From positions 868,001 to 932,000 of the forward strand of contig NZ_CP050133.1 of NCBI RefSeq assembly GCF_011612585.1: a DNA stretch of 64,000 nucleotides, given 5' to 3'. Shown here piece by piece: positions 29,720 to 37,907 of this stretch. The position numbers and the translations under genes are program-made. Position 1 is the first letter of the stretch, and each line of letters starts with the position of its first letter. This stretch comes from Streptococcus cristatus ATCC 51100. GTDB taxonomy: Bacteria > Bacillota > Bacilli > Lactobacillales > Streptococcaceae. Below the pieces are notes generated by a model. The model did no database searches, was not told the origin of the DNA, and worked only from the letters and a program-made list of their open reading frames with translations.

Positions 29720-29775
29720 CATGAGTAAGGAAAACAGAAAAATGAACTAAGGATCCGAAATGAGAAAGGAAAAGT

Positions 29776-30504
29776 ATGAAGATTTTAATTCCGACTGCCA
29801 AAGAAATGAATGAAAATCAGAGTTCGCTGGGGCGCTCCCAGTTGACGCCTAAAAGCAAAACTATAATAGAAGAGTTGTTGCAATTCTCAGTCAAGGAGCT
29901 GGAAACATTATACAAAATCAGTCCGCAGATGGCTGAAATAGAATACCAGCGAATTCAAAACCTGAGCAAGAATGAAGCGGAGACCTATCCAGCCTTGCAC
30001 TTATTTGACGGGCTTATGTATCGCAATATCAAGCGAAAAGATTGGACACAAGAGGAGAGTTCCTACATTCAGGAGCATTTGCTTTTAACTTCTAGTCTAT
30101 ATGGGGTCATTCCTGCCCTTACTCCGATTGCCCCTCATCGGTTGGATTTTTTGGTGGGGCTAAAGCCCAATGGTCAAACGCTGAAAAAATTTTGGCGGGA
30201 AGAGTATACAAAAGCGGTAGCGGATGAAGATATGCTGCTTTCGCTCTTGTCCAGTGAATTTGAGGATGTTTTTGAAAAATCCGTCAGAGAGAAGATGCTT
30301 CGGTTCAAGTTTTTAGAAGAAAAATCTGGCAAACTTAAAAGTCATTCTACTATTTCTAAAAAAGCGCGTGGGCAGTTTTTGACTGCTTTGATGGAAGCCC
30401 AGGTTGATAATCTTGAGCAGATCAAACAGCTCTCTTTTGCAGATTTTGCCTATCGAGCGGATCTTTCAGATGATAAAGAATTAGTTTTTGTAAAAGAAGA
30501 ATAA
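29776..30504 (+). CDS. yaaA: Peroxide stress protein YaaA (UPF0246)
   Basis: The 242-residue protein opens with MKILIPTAKEM and contains LHLFDGLMYRNI, the SSEFEDVF stretch and the C-terminal SHSTISKKARGQF, all typical of YaaA. In E. coli YaaA limits free iron and DNA damage during hydrogen peroxide stress, which fits a peroxide-producing oral streptococcus. It starts at ATG 29776 behind GAAAGGA. A repeat element begins 7 bp after its stop codon. Confidence 0.92.
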   Translation: MKILIPTAKEMNENQSSLGRSQLTPKSKTIIEELLQFSVKELETLYKISPQMAEIEYQRIQNLSKNEAETYPALHLFDGLMYRNIKRKDWTQEESSYIQEHLLLTSSLYGVIPALTPIAPHRLDFLVGLKPNGQTLKKFWREEYTKAVADEDMLLSLLSSEFEDVFEKSVREKMLRFKFLEEKSGKLKSHSTISKKARGQFLTALMEAQVDNLEQIKQLSFADFAYRADLSDDKELVFVKEE

Positions 30505-30510
30505 GAAAAG

Positions 30511-30668
30511 GAGGCTGAGACAAAAGTCCGACCTCAAATATAGAAAGCGAACAAAACTAGTTTTCTGGTAATCAGAATTCTGCTTTGTTCGCTTTTCGCA
30601 TTTATTATAGATTAGAAGGGCTTAATAATTAAGATTTTTAAAAATTGAAATTTTTTTGTCTCAAACTC
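30511..30668 (+). repeat. Interspersed repeat, copy A (158 bp)
   Basis: The element begins GAGGCTGAGACAAAAGTC and ends in the imperfect inverse TTTTTGTCTCAAACTC. Its core (30544-30596) is a hairpin with a perfect 12-bp stem, AAAGCGAACAAA against TTTGTTCGCTTT. It is related to copy B at 31676-31834, which lies in the opposite orientation. It encodes nothing and probably acts as the terminator of yaaA. A partial end motif GTCCCAGACTC occurs again near 30692-30702. Confidence 0.8.
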
Positions 30669-30783
30669 TTTTTTGTAGCAAAGAGACTATTGTCCCAGAC
30701 TCTTTTATTCTATTATTGAGACTTACCAAAAGAAAAATTAACTTAACAGGTATTTCTACTGCAACTTTTAACACATTCATTAA

Positions 30784-31512
30784 CTACATTAGAAATAAGA
30801 GAAAGGCAATTCGAAACAGAGACAGGGCGAGCAAATGAAGGGGGTAAAACCAGTAAAATACTTTTCCAATATTGGCCCCTTTTTGACCGTTGTAGAAAGA
30901 GGTCACGAGGAGAAACAGAAGACAGGTGGCAGCCAGATCAGCCAGACCATCATAGGAGAAATTGAAGGCCAAAATTAGGATTTGCACACTGTTCAGTACC
31001 AAGACACCGCCAATTTTTCGGAAGATTGGGTCTTTAATCTTTGCAAAGGCATAGATACCAAAAACTCCTCCCGTCAGTCCGCCGTCAGCGATAATGGACA
31101 GAGTAAAACAGAGTAGAATAATTAGAACTTTTCTCCAGGTTGCTGTTTGCTGATCACTGTAATAAAGAGCACAGAGCCCCAAAAAGAGAGTAACAACCGT
31201 ATTTTGCATGATAAAGCCAAGACCAGTAACCCAGCCCATCAGAGAGAAAGGGATGATACTGATAAGAGCCAGCAGCCCCAATCGTCTCATATACTTGCTC
31301 ACATCATGACTGTGCCGATATCCTTCCGCGATACAAAAGGCAAAGACTGGAAAAGCCAAGCGGCCTATTATGTGCATACTATTGGCCAGCCAGTTAGTAG
31401 AGAGAATATTCATATTGGTAGCAAGTGGAAAAGATACCCAGGCGATATGGTCAATCAGCATTGCAAGCATAGCAAGCAGTTTCAAACTGCTATTGTCAAT
31501 CATTTTTTTCAT
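30784..31512 (-). CDS. TraX-like integral membrane protein
   Basis: The 242-residue protein has about eight hydrophobic helices and the family opening LKLLAMLAMLIDHIAW followed by MHIIGRLAFPVFAFCIAEGYRHS. TraX acetylates pilin in F plasmids; chromosomal firmicute members resemble acyltransferase-3-type membrane enzymes, and their substrate is unknown. It starts at the ATG at 31512 behind AAGGAGA. The gene is bracketed by two inverted copies of a 160-bp repeat, and a perfect 16-bp palindrome lies about 80 bp upstream. Confidence 0.85.
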   Translation of the reverse strand: MKKMIDNSSLKLLAMLAMLIDHIAWVSFPLATNMNILSTNWLANSMHIIGRLAFPVFAFCIAEGYRHSHDVSKYMRRLGLLALISIIPFSLMGWVTGLGFIMQNTVVTLFLGLCALYYSDQQTATWRKVLIILLCFTLSIIADGGLTGGVFGIYAFAKIKDPIFRKIGGVLVLNSVQILILAFNFSYDGLADLAATCLLFLLVTSFYNGQKGANIGKVFYWFYPLHLLALSLFRIAFLLFLM

Positions 31513-31593
31513 AGGATTCTCCTTTTTCCTTTCCTATGATACAAGAAAGAGTTTCTTCTTTCCATTTCTTTAGCTTACATTTCTCTCATTTTT

Positions 31594-31609
31594 CTTACAA
31601 TTTTGTAAG
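31594..31609. promoter_or_regulatory. 16-bp palindrome upstream of the TraX-like gene
   Basis: CTTACAATTTTGTAAG is perfectly palindromic (CTTACAA/TTGTAAG around TT). It lies in the roughly 160-bp gap between the TraX-like gene start and repeat B, without a T run on either side, so an operator is more likely than a terminator. Confidence 0.5.
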
Positions 31610-31675
31610 TTGGAATTTCACCTTTTTACCTCATCGATAAATACTTCTGATTTTTCTTGACAAATAATACTGAAC

Positions 31676-31834
31676 GAGGCTGGGACAAAAAGATTTTGAT
31701 TTTAGGGATTCTTTATTATAAATTTTTAAAATTGATAGATTAGACAAAAAAGTGAACAAGACAGAATTCTGAGTGTCAGATAACTCCGTTTTGTTCGCTT
31801 TTTATATTTAAGGTTAGACTTTTGTCCCAGATTC
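31676..31834 (-). repeat. Interspersed repeat, copy B (159 bp, inverted relative to A)
   Basis: The element runs from GAGGCTGGGACAAAAAG to TTTTGTCCCAGATTC, which are inverse ends. Its reverse complement follows copy A closely across the outer end (GGGACAAAAGTC, AACCTTAAATATA) and the 53-nt hairpin core (31749-31801), more loosely in the AT-rich remainder. It overlaps the 3' end of the P-loop protein gene. Confidence 0.8.
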
Positions 31835-32332
31835 TTTTACATAGTCTGATAATTGCTTTTGATTCTGCAATTCGATAAATTTCTCAGGATAGGTCTGACG
31901 AACTTTTTCATAGAGATTTTTAGTCTCTCTTGTCCTTCCATCCCAAAGGATCCAGCGGATGAATTCCCAATCTAGTCTTTCAGTACAGCCAGAAGCCATA
32001 CTCTCTCGTACCTGATTTCGGTATTTGAGGTAGCGTTTGAAGGCGCGATAGAGGCAGTTCCAGCGAGAAAAGTTCATAAAGATAATCTGATCAGCCTGAG
32101 CCATCCTTTCCTCAAAGCAGGCGAAGGAGTAGTTGCCATCGATGACCCAGGATTGTTCTCGCTTGAGGAAATCCGCTAAATCATCCTTGACTTGGTCTTG
32201 GCTACGAGTCTGCCAGTTTTCTTCAAACCGAATCGTATCCAGATGAAGCACGGGAATATGGTGGAAGTGGCCTAACTGCTGGGCTAAGGTTGACTTGCCA
32301 GAGCCTGAGTAGCCGATGATAGCAATCTTCAT
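31814..32332 (-). CDS. P-loop nucleotide kinase-like protein (FlaR / topology-modulation type)
   Basis: The 172-residue protein begins MKIAIIGYSGSGKST with a Walker A motif at 7-15 and has the adenylate-kinase-like lid arginines. Relatives are labelled DNA topology modulation protein FlaR or AAA family ATPase; the substrate is not known. I choose the ATG at 32332 because AGGAG lies 7 bases before it, although the frame extends to 32410. Its final codons (ESGTKV and stop) lie within repeat B, so the natural C-terminus has probably been replaced. Confidence 0.8.
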   Translation of the reverse strand: MKIAIIGYSGSGKSTLAQQLGHFHHIPVLHLDTIRFEENWQTRSQDQVKDDLADFLKREQSWVIDGNYSFACFEERMAQADQIIFMNFSRWNCLYRAFKRYLKYRNQVRESMASGCTERLDWEFIRWILWDGRTRETKNLYEKVRQTYPEKFIELQNQKQLSDYVKESGTKV

Positions 32333-32360
32333 ATACATTCTCCTAATTGCAGTGAGCAAC

Positions 32361-32382
32361 AAAAAAAGCTCCGTGGAGCTCC
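32361..32382 (-). terminator. rpsT terminator
   Basis: Read on the minus strand, AGCTCC and GGAGCT form a short stem with a 2-nt loop followed by seven Ts, 20 to 40 bp after the rpsT stop. Confidence 0.8.
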
Positions 32383-32399
32383 TTTGTATGCGCGATGCA

Positions 32400-32636
32400 T
32401 TATTTAGCAAGTTTAGCTGAAAGACGTGCTTTATCGCGGCTTGCTTTGTTTTTGTGGATCAAACCTTTTGTTTCTGCTTTATCGATAGCTGAGCTAGCAG
32501 CACGGAAAAGTTCTTCAGACGGGTTTGCTTCAAATGCTTTGATTGCAGTACGCATAGCTGATTTTTGAGCTGAGTTTTTTTCGTTTTGTTTAACGTTCAA
32601 TTCAGCGCGTTTGATAGCTGACTTAATGTTTGCCAA
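32400..32636 (-). CDS. rpsT: 30S ribosomal protein S20
   Basis: S20 binds 16S rRNA in the body of the small subunit. The 78-residue protein [13 protein letters not shown]...[11 protein letters not shown] is a clear S20. The start is TTG at 32636: GGAGGTG lies 8 bases before it, while the ATG at 32651 would put the ribosome site inside the coding region and add five foreign residues. Non-ATG starts are common for S20 and linked to autoregulation. It has its own consensus promoter and terminator, downstream of coaA. Confidence 0.96.
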
Positions 32637-32670
32637 GTTATTCACCTCCATTGAAAATACTAACTATCTA

Positions 32671-32699
32671 ATTATATATGAAAAGTTGTGATTTGACAA
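32671..32699 (-). promoter_or_regulatory. rpsT promoter
   Basis: On the minus strand TTGTCA (32694-32699), 17 bp, TATAAT (32671-32676). Confidence 0.75.
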
Positions 32700-32706
32700 G
32701 TCTAAA

Positions 32707-33627
32707 TTATTTTTTTAGATAGATTTCGTCAATTTCATGATTTTTAGCCTTGTGCAAAATCACTTCGGCTCTATTACGAGTTGGCTCAATATAGTCTAAT
32801 AGATTCACCAGATTGATTGTTTCCCAGATATTATGGGCCAGCGCCATGACTTCTTCTTCAGGCTGAGTTGTAAAGCGATGGTAGTAATTATTCGTGTCAT
32901 GCTTGGCTAGTGCCAATAATTTTTTAAAGCGATCCAGATACCAAGACTCGATATTTTCGACTTCGGCATCTACGTAGATAGAGAAGTCGAAAAAGTCAGT
33001 CATATAAAGGCGTTCATTTTGCGGATTTTGGAAAACATTGATACCTTCCACGATGACAAAGTCAGCTGCCTTAATCTCCTGCTTATCATTTGGGACAATA
33101 TCATAAATTTCGTGCGAGTAGACGGGAATTTCATAGTTTTGACCATTTTTAATGCGGTCTAAAAAGTCCAGCAAGAGTTCCATATTATAGCTTTCAGGGA
33201 AGCCTTTGCGATTTAAGATACCTGTTTCAATCAGAGTTTGATTAGGATAGAGAAAGCCATCTGTCGTCACTAATTCAACGGTGGCATTTGTAAAAGTCCG
33301 TGACAGGAGGATTTGTAATAGGCGGCTAATCGTTGATTTTCCAACGGCAACACTGCCAGATACTCCGATAATAAAGGGCTGCCTTTTGCTTTCCTTTTGT
33401 AGAAAAATACCTTTTGAAAAGGCGAGATCTTCTTTGGAACGTTTATAAATCTGAATGAGATTTGTCAGAGGCAGATAAACATCTGTCACATCCTGTAGAC
33501 TGATTTTGTCATTGAAACTCTTGATAGAATTGAGTTCGGACTCAGTGAGCGGTGGATTTTTCTTTCGATGCAGATTCTGCCAAGTTTGGCGGCTGATTTT
33601 TTCAAAATGAAGAAATTCGTTAGTCAT
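32707..33627 (-). CDS. coaA: Pantothenate kinase, type I
   Basis: The enzyme phosphorylates pantothenate with ATP, the first and controlling step of coenzyme A synthesis. The 306-residue protein has Walker [13 protein letters not shown] at 88-99, the substrate segment [13 protein letters not shown] and the [10 protein letters not shown] motif. Length matches bacterial CoaA. It starts at the ATG at 33627 behind GGAG and is divergent from the methyltransferase gene; a minus-strand extended -10 TGTTATACT lies at 33653-33661. Confidence 0.96.
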   Translation of the reverse strand: MTNEFLHFEKISRQTWQNLHRKKNPPLTESELNSIKSFNDKISLQDVTDVYLPLTNLIQIYKRSKEDLAFSKGIFLQKESKRQPFIIGVSGSVAVGKSTISRLLQILLSRTFTNATVELVTTDGFLYPNQTLIETGILNRKGFPESYNMELLLDFLDRIKNGQNYEIPVYSHEIYDIVPNDKQEIKAADFVIVEGINVFQNPQNERLYMTDFFDFSIYVDAEVENIESWYLDRFKKLLALAKHDTNNYYHRFTTQPEEEVMALAHNIWETINLVNLLDYIEPTRNRAEVILHKAKNHEIDEIYLKK

Positions 33628-33684
33628 AAGTTACTCCTATATGATGGATTTTAGTATAACATACTTTTGGAGAAATGAAAACGA

Positions 33685-33714
33685 TTTACAAATCTAGAAA
33701 ATTTATGATAAAAT
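33685..33714 (+). promoter_or_regulatory. Promoter giving a probable leaderless mRNA
   Basis: TTTACA (33685-33690), an 18-bp spacer and TGATAAAAT (33706-33714, extended -10). Transcription should begin 6-7 bases later, at or next to the ATG at 33721. There is no Shine-Dalgarno sequence in this gap. Confidence 0.65.
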
Positions 33715-33720
33715 GGTTTT

Positions 33721-34308
33721 ATGACTAAAATGTATTTTGCAGAAAATCCGGATGCCAAACATGACATTCATGAATTAAAAGTGGAATTATCAGGACAACA
33801 GATGACCTTTTTAACAGATGCTGGTGTCTTTAGTAAAAAAATGATCGATTACGGCAGTCGAGTGTTGTTGTCTGCCTTGGAATTTAACAAAAAAGAAACG
33901 CTGCTGGATGTGGGTTGCGGCTATGGAACGCTGGGCCTGACTCTGGCTAAAGCGCAAGAGCTGGAAGTTACTCTCGTGGATATCAATCAGCGAGCGCTAG
34001 ACTTGGCTAGAAAGAATGCGGATGCGAACCAAGTATCTGCAGATATTTTCCAGTCCAATGTTTACGAACATGTGACCGGACAATTCCATCATATTATCAG
34101 CAATCCACCGATTCGGGCTGGTAAGCAGGTGGTGCATGAAGTTATTTCAGGTAGCTATGATCACTTGTTAGCGGATGGGGATTTGACGATTGTCATCCAA
34201 AAGAAACAAGGAGCTCCTAGTGCTAAAGCCAAGATGGAAGAAGTGTTTGGCAACTGCGAGACTCTCAAGAAGGACAAAGGTTATTATATCCTAAGGAGTG
34301 TGAAATAA
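33721..34308 (+). CDS. Class I SAM methyltransferase, RsmC-like
   Basis: The 195-residue protein has SAM motif I LLDVGCGYGTLGLTLA (about 61-76), motif IV SNPPIRAGK (about 127-135) typical of N6/N2 base methyltransferases, and the conserved C-terminus KKDKGYYILRSVK. It is the short, single-domain form related to RsmC, which methylates 16S rRNA guanine; the true target in streptococci is uncertain. It leads into the pdp-deoC-cdd genes with 2 bp between its stop and the pdp start. No ribosome site precedes ATG 33721 or the in-frame ATG 33730. Confidence 0.87.
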   Translation: MTKMYFAENPDAKHDIHELKVELSGQQMTFLTDAGVFSKKMIDYGSRVLLSALEFNKKETLLDVGCGYGTLGLTLAKAQELEVTLVDINQRALDLARKNADANQVSADIFQSNVYEHVTGQFHHIISNPPIRAGKQVVHEVISGSYDHLLADGDLTIVIQKKQGAPSAKAKMEEVFGNCETLKKDKGYYILRSVK

Positions 34309-34310
34309 AG

Positions 34311-35588
34311 ATGCGGGCAGTTGATATTATTCAAAAGAAACGAGATGGACTAGAATTGTCCAGTCAAGAGATTGAATGGCTGATTGAGGGGTATGTAGCT
34401 GGAACAGTACCAGATTACCAGATGTCAGCCTTTGCCATGGCTGTTTACTTTAAAGGAATGACTACAAGAGAAATTTCTGATTTGACCATGGCCATGGTAG
34501 GTACAGGCCAGCAGTTCGACCTGTCAGCTATTTCAGGGATTAAGGTCGATAAGCATTCGACTGGTGGAGTGGGAGATAAGGTTACCTTAATCTTGGCTCC
34601 TCTAGTAGCTAGCTTTGGAGTACCCGTTGCTAAGATGAGCGGTCGAGGCTTGGGACACACGGGCGGTACCATAGACAAGCTCGAGTCTGTCAAGGGCTAC
34701 CAGGTAGAGCGCAATCAGGAAGATTTCATCAAGCAGGTTCAGGAGATTGGTGTATCCGTCATCGGTCAGTCAGACCAGCTAGTTAAGGCAGACAAGCTTC
34801 TCTATGCCCTGCGTGATGTGACCGCTACAGTTGATACCATTCCTTTGATTGCCAGTTCGGTTATGAGCAAGAAAATCGCCGCTGGTGCAGACAGCATCTT
34901 ACTGGATGTAACCGTCGGTGAAGGTGCCTTTATGAAAAATCTAGAGGATGCCCGTGTCCTAGCCCGTACCATGGTAGACTTGGGTAAGGCTGTCGGACGT
35001 AGAACAGTTGCAGTCATTACGGATATGAGTCAGCCTTTAGGTACTAGCATTGGCAATCGTTTGGAAATCCTAGAAGCGCTGGAAATCCTTCAAGGACAAG
35101 GACGCGAAGACATTACGGACTTTATCTGCGAGCTCGCTCGGATTATGCTTGATTTGGCTAATATTGAGAAGTCAGTTTCTGAAATTAGAGAGCATCTGAC
35201 AAATGGAGCGGCTTTGAAAAAATTTGAAGAGATGATTGCGGCTCAAGGTGGAGATCTAGAGGACTTGTATCGACCATCCCAAGCGGCATATGTGGCTGAA
35301 GTGAGAGCAGAGCAATCTGGCTTTATCACAGAGCTTCCAGCTATGGAATTTGGCTTGTTTGCGATGAGATTAGGAGCAGGCCGAGCGGTCAAATCTGATA
35401 AACTAGATTATGAAACTGGTATCGTGTTTGAAAAAAAGGTTGGCGAAACAGTCGAAATTGGGGAAATTGTTGCAAAAATTTACGCAAATGAAAAAATTTC
35501 TCAAGAACTAGTTACAGAATTCCAAAAAAATGTTAGAATAGGTAGTGAAAGCGTTGCAGTAAGCGAGATTGTCGAAGTGATCGCTTAA
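34311..35588 (+). CDS. pdp: Pyrimidine-nucleoside phosphorylase
   Basis: The enzyme splits thymidine, deoxyuridine and uridine with phosphate to base and (deoxy)ribose 1-phosphate. The 425-residue protein has the family signature [17 protein letters not shown] near 110-126 and the phosphate-binding [10 protein letters not shown] near 81-90, and ends in the usual domain of about 90 residues. It starts at ATG 34311; AAGGAG lies inside the end of the methyltransferase gene. It is the first catabolic step for the nucleosides brought in by the downstream transporter. Confidence 0.95.
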   Translation: MRAVDIIQKKRDGLELSSQEIEWLIEGYVAGTVPDYQMSAFAMAVYFKGMTTREISDLTMAMVGTGQQFDLSAISGIKVDKHSTGGVGDKVTLILAPLVASFGVPVAKMSGRGLGHTGGTIDKLESVKGYQVERNQEDFIKQVQEIGVSVIGQSDQLVKADKLLYALRDVTATVDTIPLIASSVMSKKIAAGADSILLDVTVGEGAFMKNLEDARVLARTMVDLGKAVGRRTVAVITDMSQPLGTSIGNRLEILEALEILQGQGREDITDFICELARIMLDLANIEKSVSEIREHLTNGAALKKFEEMIAAQGGDLEDLYRPSQAAYVAEVRAEQSGFITELPAMEFGLFAMRLGAGRAVKSDKLDYETGIVFEKKVGETVEIGEIVAKIYANEKISQELVTEFQKNVRIGSESVAVSEIVEVIA

Positions 35589-35605
35589 TTCTAGGAGAAT
35601 CCAAC

Positions 35606-36268
35606 ATGAAATTAAACAAATACATTGACCATACGCTTTTGAAACCTGATGCAAGTCAGGAGCAGATTGAAACCTTGATTGAGGAAGCAAAGAAATACGA
35701 CTTTGCGAGCGTCTGTGTCAATCCGACTTGGGTGAGTTTTGCTGCGCAAGTATTGAAAGGGACAGATGTTAAAGTCTGTACGGTCATTAGTTTTCCTCTG
35801 GGAGCAAATACTCCGGAGCTCAAAGCTTTTGAAACGAGTGATGCCATCCAAAACGGAGCGGATGAAGTCGACATGGTCATCAATATCGGTGCTCTAAAGT
35901 CTCGAAACTTTGATTTAGTTGAAAGAGACATTCGAGCTGTTGTGGAAGCTGCCAAAGGAACCTTGGTCAAGGTCATTATTGAGACCTGTCTCTTGACAGA
36001 TGATGAGAAAGTGAAAGCTTGTCAAATTGCTCAGAAAGCTGGTGCGGATTTTGTCAAGACATCTACTGGCTTCTCAACTGGTGGTGCAACCGTTGAGGAC
36101 GTAGCTTTGATGCGTAAGACAGTTGGGCCAGATATGGAAGTCAAGGCTTCTGGTGGTGCCCGTTCTTACGAAGATGCACTTGCCTTTATCAAAGCTGGTG
36201 CGACTCGCATTGGAGCATCCTCTGGTGTAGCGATTATGGAGGGAGACGTGGCTAATGGCGACTACTGA
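35606..36268 (+). CDS. deoC: Deoxyribose-phosphate aldolase
   Basis: The class I aldolase cleaves 2-deoxyribose 5-phosphate into glyceraldehyde 3-phosphate and acetaldehyde. The 220-residue protein opens [15 protein letters not shown], and carries the Schiff-base lysine in [13 protein letters not shown] and the second lysine in VKASGG. It starts at ATG 35606 behind AGGAG, 17 bp after pdp, and its last 14 bases overlap cdd. Confidence 0.97.
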   Translation: MKLNKYIDHTLLKPDASQEQIETLIEEAKKYDFASVCVNPTWVSFAAQVLKGTDVKVCTVISFPLGANTPELKAFETSDAIQNGADEVDMVINIGALKSRNFDLVERDIRAVVEAAKGTLVKVIIETCLLTDDEKVKACQIAQKAGADFVKTSTGFSTGGATVEDVALMRKTVGPDMEVKASGGARSYEDALAFIKAGATRIGASSGVAIMEGDVANGDY

Positions 36269-36644
36269 TTTGATTGATTTAGTTGTAGAAACCACGAAGA
36301 ATGCCTATGTTCCATACTCTCATTTCCCTGTCGGAGCTGTTTTAGTAGCTAAAAATGGACAAGTTTTCACAGGTGTCAATATCGAAAATGCTAGTTTCGG
36401 CTTGACCAATTGTGCAGAGCGAACAGCCATTTTTAAAGCTGTTTCTGAAGGCTTTTTAGACTTTGAGGAATTAATTGTTTACGGAGAAACGGAAAAACCG
36501 ATCTCTCCGTGTGGTGCCTGCCGCCAAGTAATGGCAGAGTTTTTTAATCAGGATTTACCAGTGACCTTGGTCGCTAAAGATAAATCGACGGTCGTGATGA
36601 CGGTCAAGGAGTTACTTCCATACTCTTTTACAGACTTAACTTGA
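36255..36644 (+). CDS. cdd: Cytidine deaminase
   Basis: The 129-residue tetrameric-type enzyme deaminates cytidine and deoxycytidine. The zinc site is complete: [10 protein letters not shown] (Cys and catalytic Glu) and SPCGACRQV (two Cys). It starts at ATG 36255 inside the deoC gene behind GGAGGGAG, so translation is coupled. Three small inverted repeats follow between cdd and the lipoprotein gene. Confidence 0.96.
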   Translation: MATTDLIDLVVETTKNAYVPYSHFPVGAVLVAKNGQVFTGVNIENASFGLTNCAERTAIFKAVSEGFLDFEELIVYGETEKPISPCGACRQVMAEFFNQDLPVTLVAKDKSTVVMTVKELLPYSFTDLT

Positions 36645-36692
36645 GTCTGTTGCTGGTCAACTGACCAAAATTAAACTTGCAACTAAGTTGCA
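36631..36692 (+). repeat. Three tandem stem-loops between cdd and the BMP lipoprotein gene
   Basis: CAGACT/AGTCTG (36631-36649), TGGTCAACTGACCA (36654-36667) and TGCAACTAAGTTGCA (36678-36692) are three separate perfect dyads in a row. None is followed by a T run, so they are more likely mRNA processing or stability elements than terminators. Confidence 0.55.
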
Positions 36693-36715
36693 CATCTTAT
36701 ATAGGAGGTTCAGAA

Positions 36716-37771
36716 ATGAACAAGAAACAATGGCTAGGTCTTGGTCTAGTGTCTGTCGCAGCAATCGGACTTGCTGCATGTGGGAATCGTGCGTCTAAAT
36801 CAGATAGCTCTAACGCTAAAACTGATTTAAAAGCTGCTATCGTAACCGATACAGGTGGTGTTGATGATAAGTCATTTAACCAATCTGCATGGGAAGGTTT
36901 GCAAGCTTGGGGGAAAGAAAATGGCCTTTCAAAAGATAACGGCTATACTTACTTCCAATCAACAGACGAGTCACAATATGCGAACAACCTAAACCAAGCT
37001 GCTACGGATGGTTACAACTTAGTATTTGGTATCGGTTTTGCCCTTCGTGATGCCGTTGAATCTGCTGCTAAAGATAATTCAAGTATTAACTACGTTATTA
37101 TTGACGATGTGATTGAAGGTCAAAAGAATGTTGCTTCAGCAGTCTTTGCGGATAATGAAGCAGCTTACCTTGCTGGTGTTGCAGCTGCAAAAACTACTAA
37201 GACAAAACAAGTTGGTTTCATTGGTGGTATAGAAGGAACAGTTATCACACGTTTTGAAAAAGGTTTCGAAGCTGGTGTGAAATCAGTTGACCCATCTATC
37301 AAGATTAAAGTGGACTATGCTGGTTCATTCGGCGATGCAGCTAAAGGTAAAACAATTGCTGCTGCTCACTATGCTGGTGGTGCGGATGTTGTTTACCAAG
37401 TAGCTGGTGGTACTGGTGCTGGAGTATTTAACGAAGCTAAGTCAATCAACGAAACAAGAAATGAAAATGAAAAAGTTTGGGTACTTGGTGTTGACCGTGA
37501 CCAAACTGAAGAAGGTAAATACAAATCTAAAGATGGTAAAGAATCTAACTTTGTTTTGGCATCAAGCTTGAAACAAGTTGGTAAGACTGTCCAAGACATT
37601 GCTAACCAAACTGCTAAAGGTAAATTCCCAGGTGGTAAAACTACAACCTTTGGTTTGAAAGACGGTGGTGTTGATTTGACAACAACCAACCTTTCTGAAG
37701 ATGCTAAAAAAGCTGTTGAAGAAGCGAAAGCTAAAATCCTTGACGGTAGCATTACAGTTCCTGATAAATAA
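36716..37771 (+). CDS. BMP family nucleoside-binding lipoprotein
   Basis: The 351-residue lipoprotein has a lipobox LAAC (Cys22) and the PnrA/TmpC/BmpA fold motifs TGGVDDKSFNQSAWEGL and IGFIGGIEG. It is the substrate-binding part of a nucleoside ABC importer. The start is ATG 36716 because AGGAGG precedes it; the open frame begins 39 bp earlier inside a stem-loop. Lys/Ala-rich, highly biased codons suggest strong expression. It is followed by a terminator, then by the ATPase and two permease genes. Confidence 0.93.
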   Translation: MNKKQWLGLGLVSVAAIGLAACGNRASKSDSSNAKTDLKAAIVTDTGGVDDKSFNQSAWEGLQAWGKENGLSKDNGYTYFQSTDESQYANNLNQAATDGYNLVFGIGFALRDAVESAAKDNSSINYVIIDDVIEGQKNVASAVFADNEAAYLAGVAAAKTTKTKQVGFIGGIEGTVITRFEKGFEAGVKSVDPSIKIKVDYAGSFGDAAKGKTIAAAHYAGGADVVYQVAGGTGAGVFNEAKSINETRNENEKVWVLGVDRDQTEEGKYKSKDGKESNFVLASSLKQVGKTVQDIANQTAKGKFPGGKTTTFGLKDGGVDLTTTNLSEDAKKAVEEAKAKILDGSITVPDK

Positions 37772-37779
37772 TTGAATGT

Positions 37780-37813
37780 TGAGCGATCCGACCTACTAGG
37801 GTCGCTCATTTTT
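37780..37813 (+). terminator. Terminator/attenuator between the lipoprotein and its ABC genes
   Basis: GAGCGATCC (37781-37789) pairs with GGGTCGCTC (37799-37807) with one G-U, followed by TTTTT. It probably lowers expression of the ATPase and permeases relative to the binding protein. The palindromic word CCTACTAGG occurs in its loop and again at about 37841-37849. Confidence 0.75.
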
Positions 37814-37907
37814 AAATTCTGACGCCTTTGCATCGGTTAAGCCTACTAGGATAGGAGTCCGAGGAGGTTATATCGACATAAAATGAAATTCTGGAAAGGA
37901 AAGAGCC

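Noticed and set aside
30656..30838. 60-codon frame between repeat A and the TraX-like gene
   Set aside because: It begins inside the repeat end, has no ribosome site and runs antisense into the TraX-like gene.
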